DNA from: Savagea sp.
Lineage (GTDB): Bacteria > Bacillota > Bacilli > Bacillales_A > Planococcaceae
Assembly (NCBI GenBank): GCA_030152265.1
Contig: JASLHQ010000235.1
Location: 1-14,493, forward strand
Direction: 5' to 3'
DNA: 14,493 nucleotides
In this document: in pieces, positions 6,228-12,844 of the stretch
Layout: every line of letters starts with the position of its first letter
Numbering within the stretch: position 1 is the first letter of the stretch
Notes under the pieces: model-generated
Told to the model about the DNA's origin: nothing
The model's database searches: none
Seen by the model: the letters and a program-made list of their open reading frames with translations, nothing else
Translations under genes and position numbers: made by a program

Positions 6228-7580
6228 TTATGAATGACAAGTATCTTCCGTAATTTTATATTTCTTCATTAAACGGTATGCTCGTGACTGACTAATGCCT
6301 AAATAAGCAGCGATTCCTCTCGTCGTTTTCTTTAAATGATACGCTTCTTCAATAATTTGCTTCGTCATTTGATTCAAACGATTATCCAATGTCCATAGCG
6401 GTTCTCCGTCTTCTGTCTCTTGCTCAGTACTTTCAATAATAAGGTCGGGTAAATCGGTGACGTCTATAACGTGGTCACTCGTCAAAACGAGCCGTTCCAT
6501 TAAATTTTCTAATTGGCGAACATTCCCTGGCCAATCATAATGAATGAGCAATTGTAAACAACGATCAGAAATCATTTTATTCATGTTGAACTTATCATTA
6601 AATTTATTTAAAAATGTATAAACGAGAGAAACGATATCCTCTTTTCTTTCACGCAAACTCGGCATGCGAAAATCAATGACGTTTAAGCGATAAAATAAAT
6701 CTTCTCGAAATTGTCCTTGTTGAACCATTTTCCACAAGTCTCGATTCGTCGCTGTAATGATACGCACATCTACTTTAGTCTCCGTAGAAGATCCGACAGG
6801 TATAAAAGACTTCTCCTGTATCACTTGAAGTAGTTTTGCTTGAGTCGCAATATCTAATTCCCCTACTTCATCTAAAAATACAGTCCCTCCATTCGCGATG
6901 CTAAAAAGCCCTTCTCTACCTGTAGCACGCGCTCCTGTAAAAGCACCTGAAGCATACCCAAAAAGTTCTGCCTCTACTAACTCCTCTGGTAAAGAAGCAC
7001 AATTAATACTAACGAACGGTTTCGTCGCACGCTGACTAATTTTATGAATGTGGCGAGCAATCACTCCTTTTCCTGTTCCTGACTCTCCTTGAATGAGTAC
7101 CGTCGTATCCGATGGTGCGATTTTCTCGCAAAAGTCAACAATCTCCTGCATTTTTTTGCTTTTATAAACGAGTGTCAATGTTTTCACAACTGGCGGGTTG
7201 TCGGCAGCAGTAATATTTTTTACTGCCCGCTCTGTCTTTAATTGACGAATTTCTGTCGATGTGATGAAAATATATTGCAATTGTCCTTCGTCATCCCTAA
7301 TTTTAAAAGCGCGTGTCAACAATTCGTTACCGATATATGTTCGCTGCTTAACCGAAATGGTATCCTCGCTTTCCATGACATATGGAATGATGGAAGGTGT
7401 CCATAATCCTCGCTCGAACAACTCCGTATTATGCTTTCCAATTACTTCGCTTTTCGTTAACCCATAATGACGCTCACATGCACGATTCACAAAAACAATT
7501 TGCAAATTTTTGTCTAAAATATAGATTTCATCTGATGCATAATCTAACAACTCGACTAAGAAATCTAATGTTAACTCCAT
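6228..7580 (-). CDS. Sigma-54-dependent activator with PAS sensor domain, probable carnitine cluster regulator
   Basis: A 450-residue enhancer-binding protein expected to sense a small molecule and use ATP to open sigma-54 promoters. Order: PAS domain about 5-115 (DYASDEIYILDKNLQIVFVN), a linker, then an AAA+ domain with Walker A GESGTGKG 165-172, intact GAFTGA loop 212-217 (the sigma-54 contact), Walker B GTVFLDEVGEL 232-242, TATNRD 276-281, FREDLFYRLN 291-300 and WPGNVRQLEN 350-359. A Fis-type helix-turn-helix lies near 415-441 (KKTTRGIAAYLGISQSRAYR). There is no receiver domain, so it is not a two-component response regulator. The ATG at 7580 has the ribosome site GGAAGAGGAG. It is divergent from the catabolic genes and a near-consensus sigma-54 promoter lies between them, so control of that cluster is the obvious inference. 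The inducer (carnitine, D-malate or another intermediate) cannot be read from sequence. Confidence 0.9.
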   Translation of the reverse strand: MELTLDFLVELLDYASDEIYILDKNLQIVFVNRACERHYGLTKSEVIGKHNTELFERGLWTPSIIPYVMESEDTISVKQRTYIGNELLTRAFKIRDDEGQLQYIFITSTEIRQLKTERAVKNITAADNPPVVKTLTLVYKSKKMQEIVDFCEKIAPSDTTVLIQGESGTGKGVIARHIHKISQRATKPFVSINCASLPEELVEAELFGYASGAFTGARATGREGLFSIANGGTVFLDEVGELDIATQAKLLQVIQEKSFIPVGSSTETKVDVRIITATNRDLWKMVQQGQFREDLFYRLNVIDFRMPSLRERKEDIVSLVYTFLNKFNDKFNMNKMISDRCLQLLIHYDWPGNVRQLENLMERLVLTSDHVIDVTDLPDLIIESTEQETEDGEPLWTLDNRLNQMTKQIIEEAYHLKKTTRGIAAYLGISQSRAYRLMKKYKITEDTCHS

Positions 7581-7599
7581 CCTACTCCTCTTCCCCCTT

Positions 7600-7680
7600 A
7601 TTTTTGATGCAAAAATGAATCATCGGCCTTCTTTTTGAGTCGTTAATGAATCAATTTCTTTCAAAAATTCTGATTTTTTG
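7600..7680. promoter_or_regulatory. Candidate enhancer sites for the sigma-54 activator
   Basis: The 17-base palindrome ATTTTTGATGCAAAAAT (7600-7616) lies about 135 bases before the predicted start. Further copies of the same half-site follow: TTTTTG at 7632-7637, CAAAAA at 7662-7667 and TTTTTG at 7675-7680, the last two forming an inverted pair. Location and symmetry suit an upstream activating sequence, but the sequence is AT-rich and the assignment is inferred. The first palindrome is also only 20 bases from the regulator start codon, so autoregulation is possible. Confidence 0.45.
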
Positions 7681-7714
7681 TTCAATTACGGCTTAGTAAG
7701 CGCATTCTTTGAAA

Positions 7715-7732
7715 TTGGCATGATTCTTGCAT
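7715..7732 (+). promoter_or_regulatory. Sigma-54 (-24/-12) promoter of the catabolic operon
   Basis: TTGGCATGATTCTTGCAT matches the sigma-54 consensus TGGCACG-N4-TTGCW closely. The invariant GG (7717-7718) and GC (7729-7730) have the obligatory ten bases between them. Transcription should start near 7742, leaving a leader of about 100 bases before the first gene. A sigma-54 activator gene with an intact GAFTGA loop is adjacent. Confidence 0.88.
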
Positions 7733-7844
7733 CTCTTTACACAATCAAAAGCGTCACAAACTTTTAATATTCTACAACTCTTCATACTCGTGAAAGTTTG
7801 AGCGCTTTCTAAGAGCAATGTACAAGTGAAAGGAGAATACAATT

Positions 7845-8843
7845 ATGTCGACATCAACCGATGTTCAATTTTATGATACGACCGTCATTGGCGGTGGTCC
7901 TGTCGGTTTATTCACAGCATTTTACGCCGGCATGCGTCAAATGTCTGTCAATATTATCGAAAGTTTACCATTACTCGGAGGTCAATTAGCTACATTATAC
8001 CCTGAAAAATACATTTATGATATCGCGGGGTTTCCAAAAGTGCGAGCTCAACAACTCATCGATCAATTGATCGAACAGATGGAACAGTTCCCAGTAACGA
8101 AAAGTTTAGGCGAAACAGCACTTCGCATTACTAAATTAGAAAACGGTTTCTTTGAAATTGAAACTTCAAAACAAATTCATTATTCAAAATCCATTATTAT
8201 TACAGCCGGAAACGGTTCATTTAAACCGAGACTAGCAGGTATTCCGAACGAAGAAAAATATGCTGATCAAAACGTACATTACTTCGTACAAAATATGGAA
8301 CAATTCCGCGACCGCGATGTAGCAATTTTAGGTGGAGGAGACTCTGCTGTTGACTGGGCTCTCATGTTGGAGCCGATTGCGAAAGAAGTTTCACTCGTAC
8401 ATCGACGCGATAAATTCCGAGCGCACGAACATAGCGTGTCACAACTAATGGATTCATCGGTCAATATTGTCACTCCTTATCGCCCTGAGCAATTTGTTGG
8501 AGATGTACGTGTAGAGGAGCTCATCTTACGCCATGCGAAAGAAGAAGAAACAAAAACATTAAAAGTCGACGATGTTCTCGTCAACTTCGGATTTTTATCT
8601 TCTTTAGGTCCAATCGCCGAGTGGGGATTAGAAATTGATAAACAATCGATCGTTGTCAATTCTAAAATGGAAACTAACATTGAAGGCATTTATGCAGTTG
8701 GCGACATTTGTACGTATGACGGCAAAGTCAAATTAATCGCTACTGGTTTCGGTGAAGCACCGATTGCAGTGAGCAATGCGAAAGTTCTCATCGATCCGAG
8801 TGCGAAAGTTCAACCACTTCATAGCACGAGCGTCATGGGATAG
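7845..8843 (+). CDS. Ferredoxin-NAD(P)+ reductase, thioredoxin-reductase-like (YumC type)
   Basis: A 332-residue FAD flavoprotein that passes electrons from NADPH to ferredoxin. FAD-binding GGGPVG at 16-21; LLGGQLATLYPEKYIYDIAG around 43-62, typical of the YumC group; second nucleotide-binding motif GGGDSA at 163-168; HRRDKFRAH at 186-194, whose basic residues suit the 2'-phosphate of NADPH; AVGDI at 284-288; and the family's C-terminal tail after GFGEAPIAVSNA. There is no CxxC pair, so it is not a thioredoxin reductase. The ribosome site AAAGGAG precedes the ATG at 7845. It is first in the operon, directly before a ferredoxin and a Rieske oxygenase, so its job here is probably to power the oxygenase, replacing the fused CntB/YeaX reductase of other carnitine clusters. 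That pairing is inference. Confidence 0.9.
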   Translation: MSTSTDVQFYDTTVIGGGPVGLFTAFYAGMRQMSVNIIESLPLLGGQLATLYPEKYIYDIAGFPKVRAQQLIDQLIEQMEQFPVTKSLGETALRITKLENGFFEIETSKQIHYSKSIIITAGNGSFKPRLAGIPNEEKYADQNVHYFVQNMEQFRDRDVAILGGGDSAVDWALMLEPIAKEVSLVHRRDKFRAHEHSVSQLMDSSVNIVTPYRPEQFVGDVRVEELILRHAKEEETKTLKVDDVLVNFGFLSSLGPIAEWGLEIDKQSIVVNSKMETNIEGIYAVGDICTYDGKVKLIATGFGEAPIAVSNAKVLIDPSAKVQPLHSTSVMG

Positions 8844-8867
8844 TTTAACGAGAAAGAGGGATGTATC

Positions 8868-9095
8868 ATGACGAAATTCACAAAAATTAATCGCGAAACA
8901 TGTATCGCTTGCGGTTCATGTAACCCGAACGCACCAGATTTGTTCGATTACACAGAAGACGGTTTCGCTTTTGCAATTTTAGATGATAATGCAGGAGTTA
9001 CTGAAATTCCTGAAGACTACTTAGAAGACTTAGAAGATGCTTTAGAAGGATGTCCAACGGGCTCTATTTTAGTTGCTGACGCGCCTTTTGAATAA
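8868..9095 (+). CDS. [4Fe-4S] ferredoxin
   Basis: A small acidic electron carrier of 75 residues, like Bacillus-type ferredoxins that hold a single [4Fe-4S] cluster. The ligands are Cys12, Cys15 and Cys18 (TCIACGSCNPNAPDLF) and Cys62 (EGCPTGSI). There is no second cluster motif. The start has the ribosome site AAAGAGGGATG, 24 bases after the reductase stop. It sits between the FNR and the Rieske oxygenase and so is the likely shuttle between them. Rieske oxygenases usually receive electrons from [2Fe-2S] carriers, so a [4Fe-4S] partner is unusual. General housekeeping use cannot be excluded, but the operon position argues for a dedicated role. Confidence 0.93.
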   Translation: MTKFTKINRETCIACGSCNPNAPDLFDYTEDGFAFAILDDNAGVTEIPEDYLEDLEDALEGCPTGSILVADAPFE

Positions 9096-9129
9096 ATAAA
9101 AAAACTTATATTAACGGGGGTATTTCACA

Positions 9130-10218
9130 ATGGCTTACAACAAAGTACAAAACTTAACAGATACAATTTATTCACGCACAATGTCATATGACATGTACAC
9201 TGATCCACAAATTCTCGAACAAGAAAAAGAACTCATCTTCCGCAAATCATGGCATATCGTTGGTCACACGAGTCAAGTTGAGGGGAAAGGGCAGTTTTTC
9301 ACAGCTGACGTTGTCGGCGAACCTATTATCGTAAGTCGTGGTACAGACGGAGAACTCCGTGCATTTTATAACGTCTGTCCACACCGTGCAACGAAGCTCG
9401 AAAAACAAGAATCAGGAAAAAAGAAAATCTTCACATGTATGTACCACGGCTGGACGTTTAAAACAGACGGTTCATTAAATAAAGCACCAAACTTCGACCA
9501 AGAAGATTCTTGTTTAAGCGATGCATGTTTACGCGGCATTCGTGTAGAAGTGATGAACTCATTAATTTTCGTTAACTTAGATGACAATGCAAAACCTTTA
9601 ATCGAAACTTACGGTGATTTAAATGATCGCTTAAGCAAATTTGATTTTTTACCAGACTTAAAATTCACTTTCCGTAAAACTCGTCATTTAAAAGCGAACT
9701 GGAAAGCTTTCGTCGATAACTACTTAGAGTGTGATCACTGTCACGTCGCACACCCTAGCTTCATTGATACACTCGACATGGATGAATATCAAATTTTTAC
9801 GTGTGAAAATTACTCTTACCAAACATCAATCGTAAAGCCTGATAAACAGATGGGTGACGTCGATTTAAACTCTGCTGAATCACGCGGCGGTGACTTCTTC
9901 TGGTTGTGGCCTAACTTAATGTTAACGATTTACCCTGGACCAGGAAATATCGCATCGATTGAACTCGTTCCAATCGACCATGAAAATACGACAATCGTCT
10001 ACACGTACTACTTCCGTGAAGATAGCCTGGACAAAATCTCGCAAGAAGAACGTGATTTAATGGAATTTGCTGAACAAGTCCGTTTGGAAGATATCGAACT
10101 CGTTGAACTCGAGCAAATTGGATTCCGTTCACAAGCGTTTGAAAAAGGTCGTTACTCACCTTCTGAATTAGCGATCGTTCAATTCCACCATATGGTATTG
10201 GAGGCATTAGGTAAATAA
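9130..10218 (+). CDS. cntA: Rieske non-haem iron oxygenase, probable carnitine monooxygenase CntA
   Basis: A 362-residue oxygenase alpha subunit of the quaternary-amine clade (CntA/YeaW, glycine betaine and choline monooxygenases). The Rieske [2Fe-2S] ligands are Cys83-Pro-His85 and Cys103-x2-His106 (CPHR and CMYHGW). The catalytic iron ligands are His203 and His208 in NYLECDHCHVAH, with Asp321 as the likely third. The bridging acidic residue between the two centres is Glu200 instead of the Asp of naphthalene-type dioxygenases; glutamate here is a reported feature of CntA. Expected reaction: L-carnitine plus O2 and two electrons gives trimethylamine and malic semialdehyde. The substrate is inferred from neighbours (semialdehyde dehydrogenase, D-malate dehydrogenase type enzyme, BCCT carrier); glycine betaine or gamma-butyrobetaine remain alternatives. 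The start follows a GGGGGT ribosome site; the stop is one base from the next gene. Confidence 0.82.
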   Translation: MAYNKVQNLTDTIYSRTMSYDMYTDPQILEQEKELIFRKSWHIVGHTSQVEGKGQFFTADVVGEPIIVSRGTDGELRAFYNVCPHRATKLEKQESGKKKIFTCMYHGWTFKTDGSLNKAPNFDQEDSCLSDACLRGIRVEVMNSLIFVNLDDNAKPLIETYGDLNDRLSKFDFLPDLKFTFRKTRHLKANWKAFVDNYLECDHCHVAHPSFIDTLDMDEYQIFTCENYSYQTSIVKPDKQMGDVDLNSAESRGGDFFWLWPNLMLTIYPGPGNIASIELVPIDHENTTIVYTYYFREDSLDKISQEERDLMEFAEQVRLEDIELVELEQIGFRSQAFEKGRYSPSELAIVQFHHMVLEALGK

Positions 10219-10219
10219 T

Positions 10220-11647
10220 ATGAAAACATACCACTTACGAATCGGTGGGGAGCATGTCGAGGCGAGCGAGTACGCTCCCCTCTTCTCTCCTTACTCACAA
10301 GAACAAATTGCAACTGTCGCTCTTGCCACAAAAGAAGATGTTAATCGTGCGATTGATGAAGCAGAAAAAGCTTTTCAATCCTTTTCTAAATCGACAACTT
10401 TTCAACGCGCTACAATTTTGAGCAAAGTAGCTAACTTATTGCGCGAACGTAAAGAAGAAGCTGCTAAAATTATCGCTTTAGAATTAGCGAAACCGCTACA
10501 ATTCGCTCGTGGTGAAGTAGCACGTACAATCGAAACGTATCAATTCGCTGCTGAAGAAGCGAAACGTATCGGTGGAGAAGTAATTTCACTAGACGCTGCA
10601 GAAAGTGGTGCTGGACGTTTCGCTTATACGAAACATGTACCACTCGGCGTGATCGGTGCTATCACACCGTTTAACTTCCCGTTAAACCTCGTCGCTCACA
10701 AAGTAGGCCCTGCTATCGCTGCGGGTAATACAATCGTCTTAAAGCCAGCTTCACAAACACCTTTATCTTCTTTATTTATCGCTGATTTATTTGAAGAAGC
10801 TGGACTCCCTGCTGGCGTACTGAACGTTGTCACAGGGCCTGGAAGTGTTGTCGGAGATGCACTTTTAGAACATGATGCGATTAAAATGGTAACGTTTACA
10901 GGCAGCCCTCGCATCGGTTATCAAATTTCTAAAAAAGCTGGGTTAAAACGCACAACTTTAGAACTCGGCTCGAATTCAGCCCTCATTATCGATGAAGATA
11001 CAGATGTGGACTCAATCATTGATCGTTGTGTCATGGGTGCTTTCTCAAACCAAGGACAAGTTTGTATTTCAACGCAACGTATTTTCATTCACGAAACAAT
11101 TTATGATCGTTTCATCGAACAGTTTGTCGCTGCAACGAAAGAGCTTAAACTCGGAGATCCTTTAGATGAAGAAACTTACATTTCGTCGCTCGTCACACCG
11201 AATGATGTTCAACGTTCACTCGACTGGATTAAAGAAGCAGAAGAAAATGGAGCACAAATTGTAGCGGGTGGAGAAGAAATAGACGGCGTATTACAACCGA
11301 CAATCATTTTAGATGCAGAACAATTTTTAAAAGTATCTTGCAACGAAGTATTCGCACCGATTGTTGTCATTAATACTTTCTCAGAAATTGAAGATGCAAT
11401 TGCACGCGTGAACGATTCGGAATTCGGCTTACAAGCTGGGATTTATACGAATAATGTTCAACATGCATTACTCGCTTCCGATACATTAGAAGTGGGCGGA
11501 GTCGTCATTAATGACGTACCTACTTTCCGTGTCGACCACATGCCATACGGTGGAATTAAAAACAGTGGTACTGGACGCGAAGGGCTCAAATATGCGATTG
11601 AAGAAATGACGGAGATGAAACTCATCATTTGGAATCAATCAAACTGA
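10220..11647 (+). CDS. NAD(P)+-dependent aldehyde dehydrogenase, probable malic semialdehyde dehydrogenase
   Basis: A 475-residue member of the aldehyde dehydrogenase superfamily, oxidising an aldehyde to its acid. Oxyanion-hole Asn152 lies in TPFNFPLN; cofactor lysine in VLKPASQTP (Lys175); FTGSPRIG at 226-233; general base Glu248 in LELGSNSAL; nucleophile Cys282 in NQGQVCIS; and Glu376 in NEVFAP. The usual ELGG is ELGS here (Ser251), a modest change. There is no separate promoter: the ATG at 10220 lies one base after the oxygenase stop, with AGGT or the more distant GGAGG inside that gene as ribosome site, so the two are coupled. This tight link to a carnitine-type oxygenase makes malic semialdehyde the most likely substrate, giving malate. 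Succinic semialdehyde or betaine aldehyde would be alternatives if the oxygenase substrate differs. Confidence 0.88.
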   Translation: MKTYHLRIGGEHVEASEYAPLFSPYSQEQIATVALATKEDVNRAIDEAEKAFQSFSKSTTFQRATILSKVANLLRERKEEAAKIIALELAKPLQFARGEVARTIETYQFAAEEAKRIGGEVISLDAAESGAGRFAYTKHVPLGVIGAITPFNFPLNLVAHKVGPAIAAGNTIVLKPASQTPLSSLFIADLFEEAGLPAGVLNVVTGPGSVVGDALLEHDAIKMVTFTGSPRIGYQISKKAGLKRTTLELGSNSALIIDEDTDVDSIIDRCVMGAFSNQGQVCISTQRIFIHETIYDRFIEQFVAATKELKLGDPLDEETYISSLVTPNDVQRSLDWIKEAEENGAQIVAGGEEIDGVLQPTIILDAEQFLKVSCNEVFAPIVVINTFSEIEDAIARVNDSEFGLQAGIYTNNVQHALLASDTLEVGGVVINDVPTFRVDHMPYGGIKNSGTGREGLKYAIEEMTEMKLIIWNQSN

Positions 11648-11656
11648 GGTGACTTT

Positions 11657-12730
11657 ATGACAACACATACGATTGCAGTAATTCCAGGAGACGGAATTGG
11701 ACCAGAAGTAATTGATGAAGGGTTAAAAGTGCTCGATGCTTTAATGAAGCTTGACCCGACAATTACATTCGACTATACACATTTTCCGTGGGGATGTGAG
11801 TATTATACGAAGCATGGAAAAATGATGGCGGACGATGGCATTGAACAACTTTCTAAATTCGATGCGATCTACTTAGGCGCTGTCGGTTATCCAGGCGTAC
11901 CTGACCATATTTCGCTACGTGAATTATTACTCGTTATTCGACAACGCTTTGATCAATATGTGAATTTACGCCCTATTCGTTTATTAAAGGGCGCACCACA
12001 ACGACTCGTCGACACAGAACCCGAAAAAATTCAAATGACTTTCGTACGTGAAAATAGCGAAGGGGAATATGCTGGAGTTGGTTCACATTTATACCGTGGT
12101 AAGGCGGAAGAAGTCGTCATTCAAAATGCAGTCTTTTCTCGTAAAGGAACAGAACGCATTATGCGCTATGCTTTCGAACTCGCCAAACGTGAAGGAAAAT
12201 CACTCACGAGTATTAGTAAAGCGAACGCTTTAAACTATTCGATGGTATTTTGGGATGAAGTGTTCGAAGAATTGAGCGCTGAATATCCTGACGTACCGAC
12301 TCATTCTTACTTAGTCGATGCGGCAGCGATGCTCATGATTACAAATCCGGAACGATTCGAAATCGTCGTGACGACGAATTTATTCGGAGATATTTTAACC
12401 GATGTCGGTGCAGCAATTGCAGGAGGAATTGGACTCGCAACAGGGGCCAACATTAACCCTGAAAAAACATTCCCTTCTATGTTCGAGCCGGTACACGGTT
12501 CAGCACCCGACATCGCACATCAACAACTAGCAAATCCTCTCGCTACTATTTGGTCAGCCGCACAAATGGTAGAACATCTCGGCTATGCACACCATAGCGA
12601 AAAAATTATTCAAGCGATCGAAGCAACTTTGCTCGATGGTTCTGTTTTAACCGGGGATTTAAATGGACATGCGTCAACGAAAGAAGTTGGAGACGCTGTC
12701 GTCAAACATTTACAAGCTTTATATGCTTAA
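11657..12730 (+). CDS. dmlA: D-malate/tartrate dehydrogenase family enzyme (decarboxylating)
   Basis: A 357-residue beta-decarboxylating dehydrogenase, expected to convert D-malate and NAD+ to pyruvate, CO2 and NADH. GDGIGPEV at 11-18; substrate arginines Arg95, Arg105 and Arg131; VRENSEGEYAGVGSHLYRG from 130, the signature of the tartrate/D-malate group rather than isopropylmalate (VRELTGG) or isocitrate dehydrogenases; catalytic Tyr138 and Lys188; metal-binding Asp221, Asp245 and Asp249; and HGSAPDIA at 280-287, consistent with NAD+ use. The ribosome site GAGGTGA overlaps the preceding stop codon, nine bases before this ATG, showing one operon. E. coli keeps dmlA (yeaU) beside the carnitine-type genes yeaV, yeaW and yeaX, which supports the assignment. 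Tartrate or isopropylmalate activity cannot be fully excluded. Confidence 0.85.
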   Translation: MTTHTIAVIPGDGIGPEVIDEGLKVLDALMKLDPTITFDYTHFPWGCEYYTKHGKMMADDGIEQLSKFDAIYLGAVGYPGVPDHISLRELLLVIRQRFDQYVNLRPIRLLKGAPQRLVDTEPEKIQMTFVRENSEGEYAGVGSHLYRGKAEEVVIQNAVFSRKGTERIMRYAFELAKREGKSLTSISKANALNYSMVFWDEVFEELSAEYPDVPTHSYLVDAAAMLMITNPERFEIVVTTNLFGDILTDVGAAIAGGIGLATGANINPEKTFPSMFEPVHGSAPDIAHQQLANPLATIWSAAQMVEHLGYAHHSEKIIQAIEATLLDGSVLTGDLNGHASTKEVGDAVVKHLQALYA

Positions 12731-12736
12731 TGAATC

Positions 12737-12766
12737 GGAGTTGTCAGAATTTTTTCTGACAACTCC
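12737..12766 (+). terminator. Perfect 13-pair hairpin after the D-malate dehydrogenase gene
   Basis: GGAGTTGTCAGAA (12737-12749) and TTCTGACAACTCC (12754-12766) are perfect complements around TTTT. It starts six bases after the stop codon. The following sequence TTCACTTAAAA is a poor U-tract, so termination may be incomplete. The hairpin could instead protect the 3' end of the upstream message, or allow partial read-through into the transporter gene. Confidence 0.55.
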
Positions 12767-12777
12767 TTCACTTAAAA

Positions 12778-12828
12778 ACATTTTCGCATACTCGAAAGAA
12801 TATAAATACTTTCAATAGTTATCAATAG
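12778..12828 (+). promoter_or_regulatory. Possible weak promoter and repeat region of the BCCT gene
   Basis: TATAAA (12801-12806) could be a -10 box, but no good -35 stands 17 bases upstream (ACATTT at 12778-12783). It is enclosed by GAAAG (12794-12798) and CTTTC (12809-12813), and TCAATAG is repeated at 12812-12818 and 12822-12828, one helical turn apart. A regulator-dependent promoter is possible. No sigma-54 -24/-12 element was found here. Confidence 0.25.
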
Positions 12829-12844
12829 ATAAAGGGGGATATGT

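Noticed and set aside
7845..8843. Thioredoxin reductase
   Set aside because: No CxxC redox pair is present and the N-terminal and C-terminal features are of the YumC ferredoxin reductase group.
9130..10218. Glycine betaine monooxygenase (GbcA) or choline monooxygenase
   Set aside because: Same clade, so not excluded by sequence alone, but the coupled semialdehyde and D-malate dehydrogenase genes fit carnitine and have no role in betaine demethylation.
9911..10234. 107-codon open frame opposite the Rieske oxygenase
   Set aside because: Antisense shadow of conserved oxygenase sequence; no initiation signal or recognisable domain.
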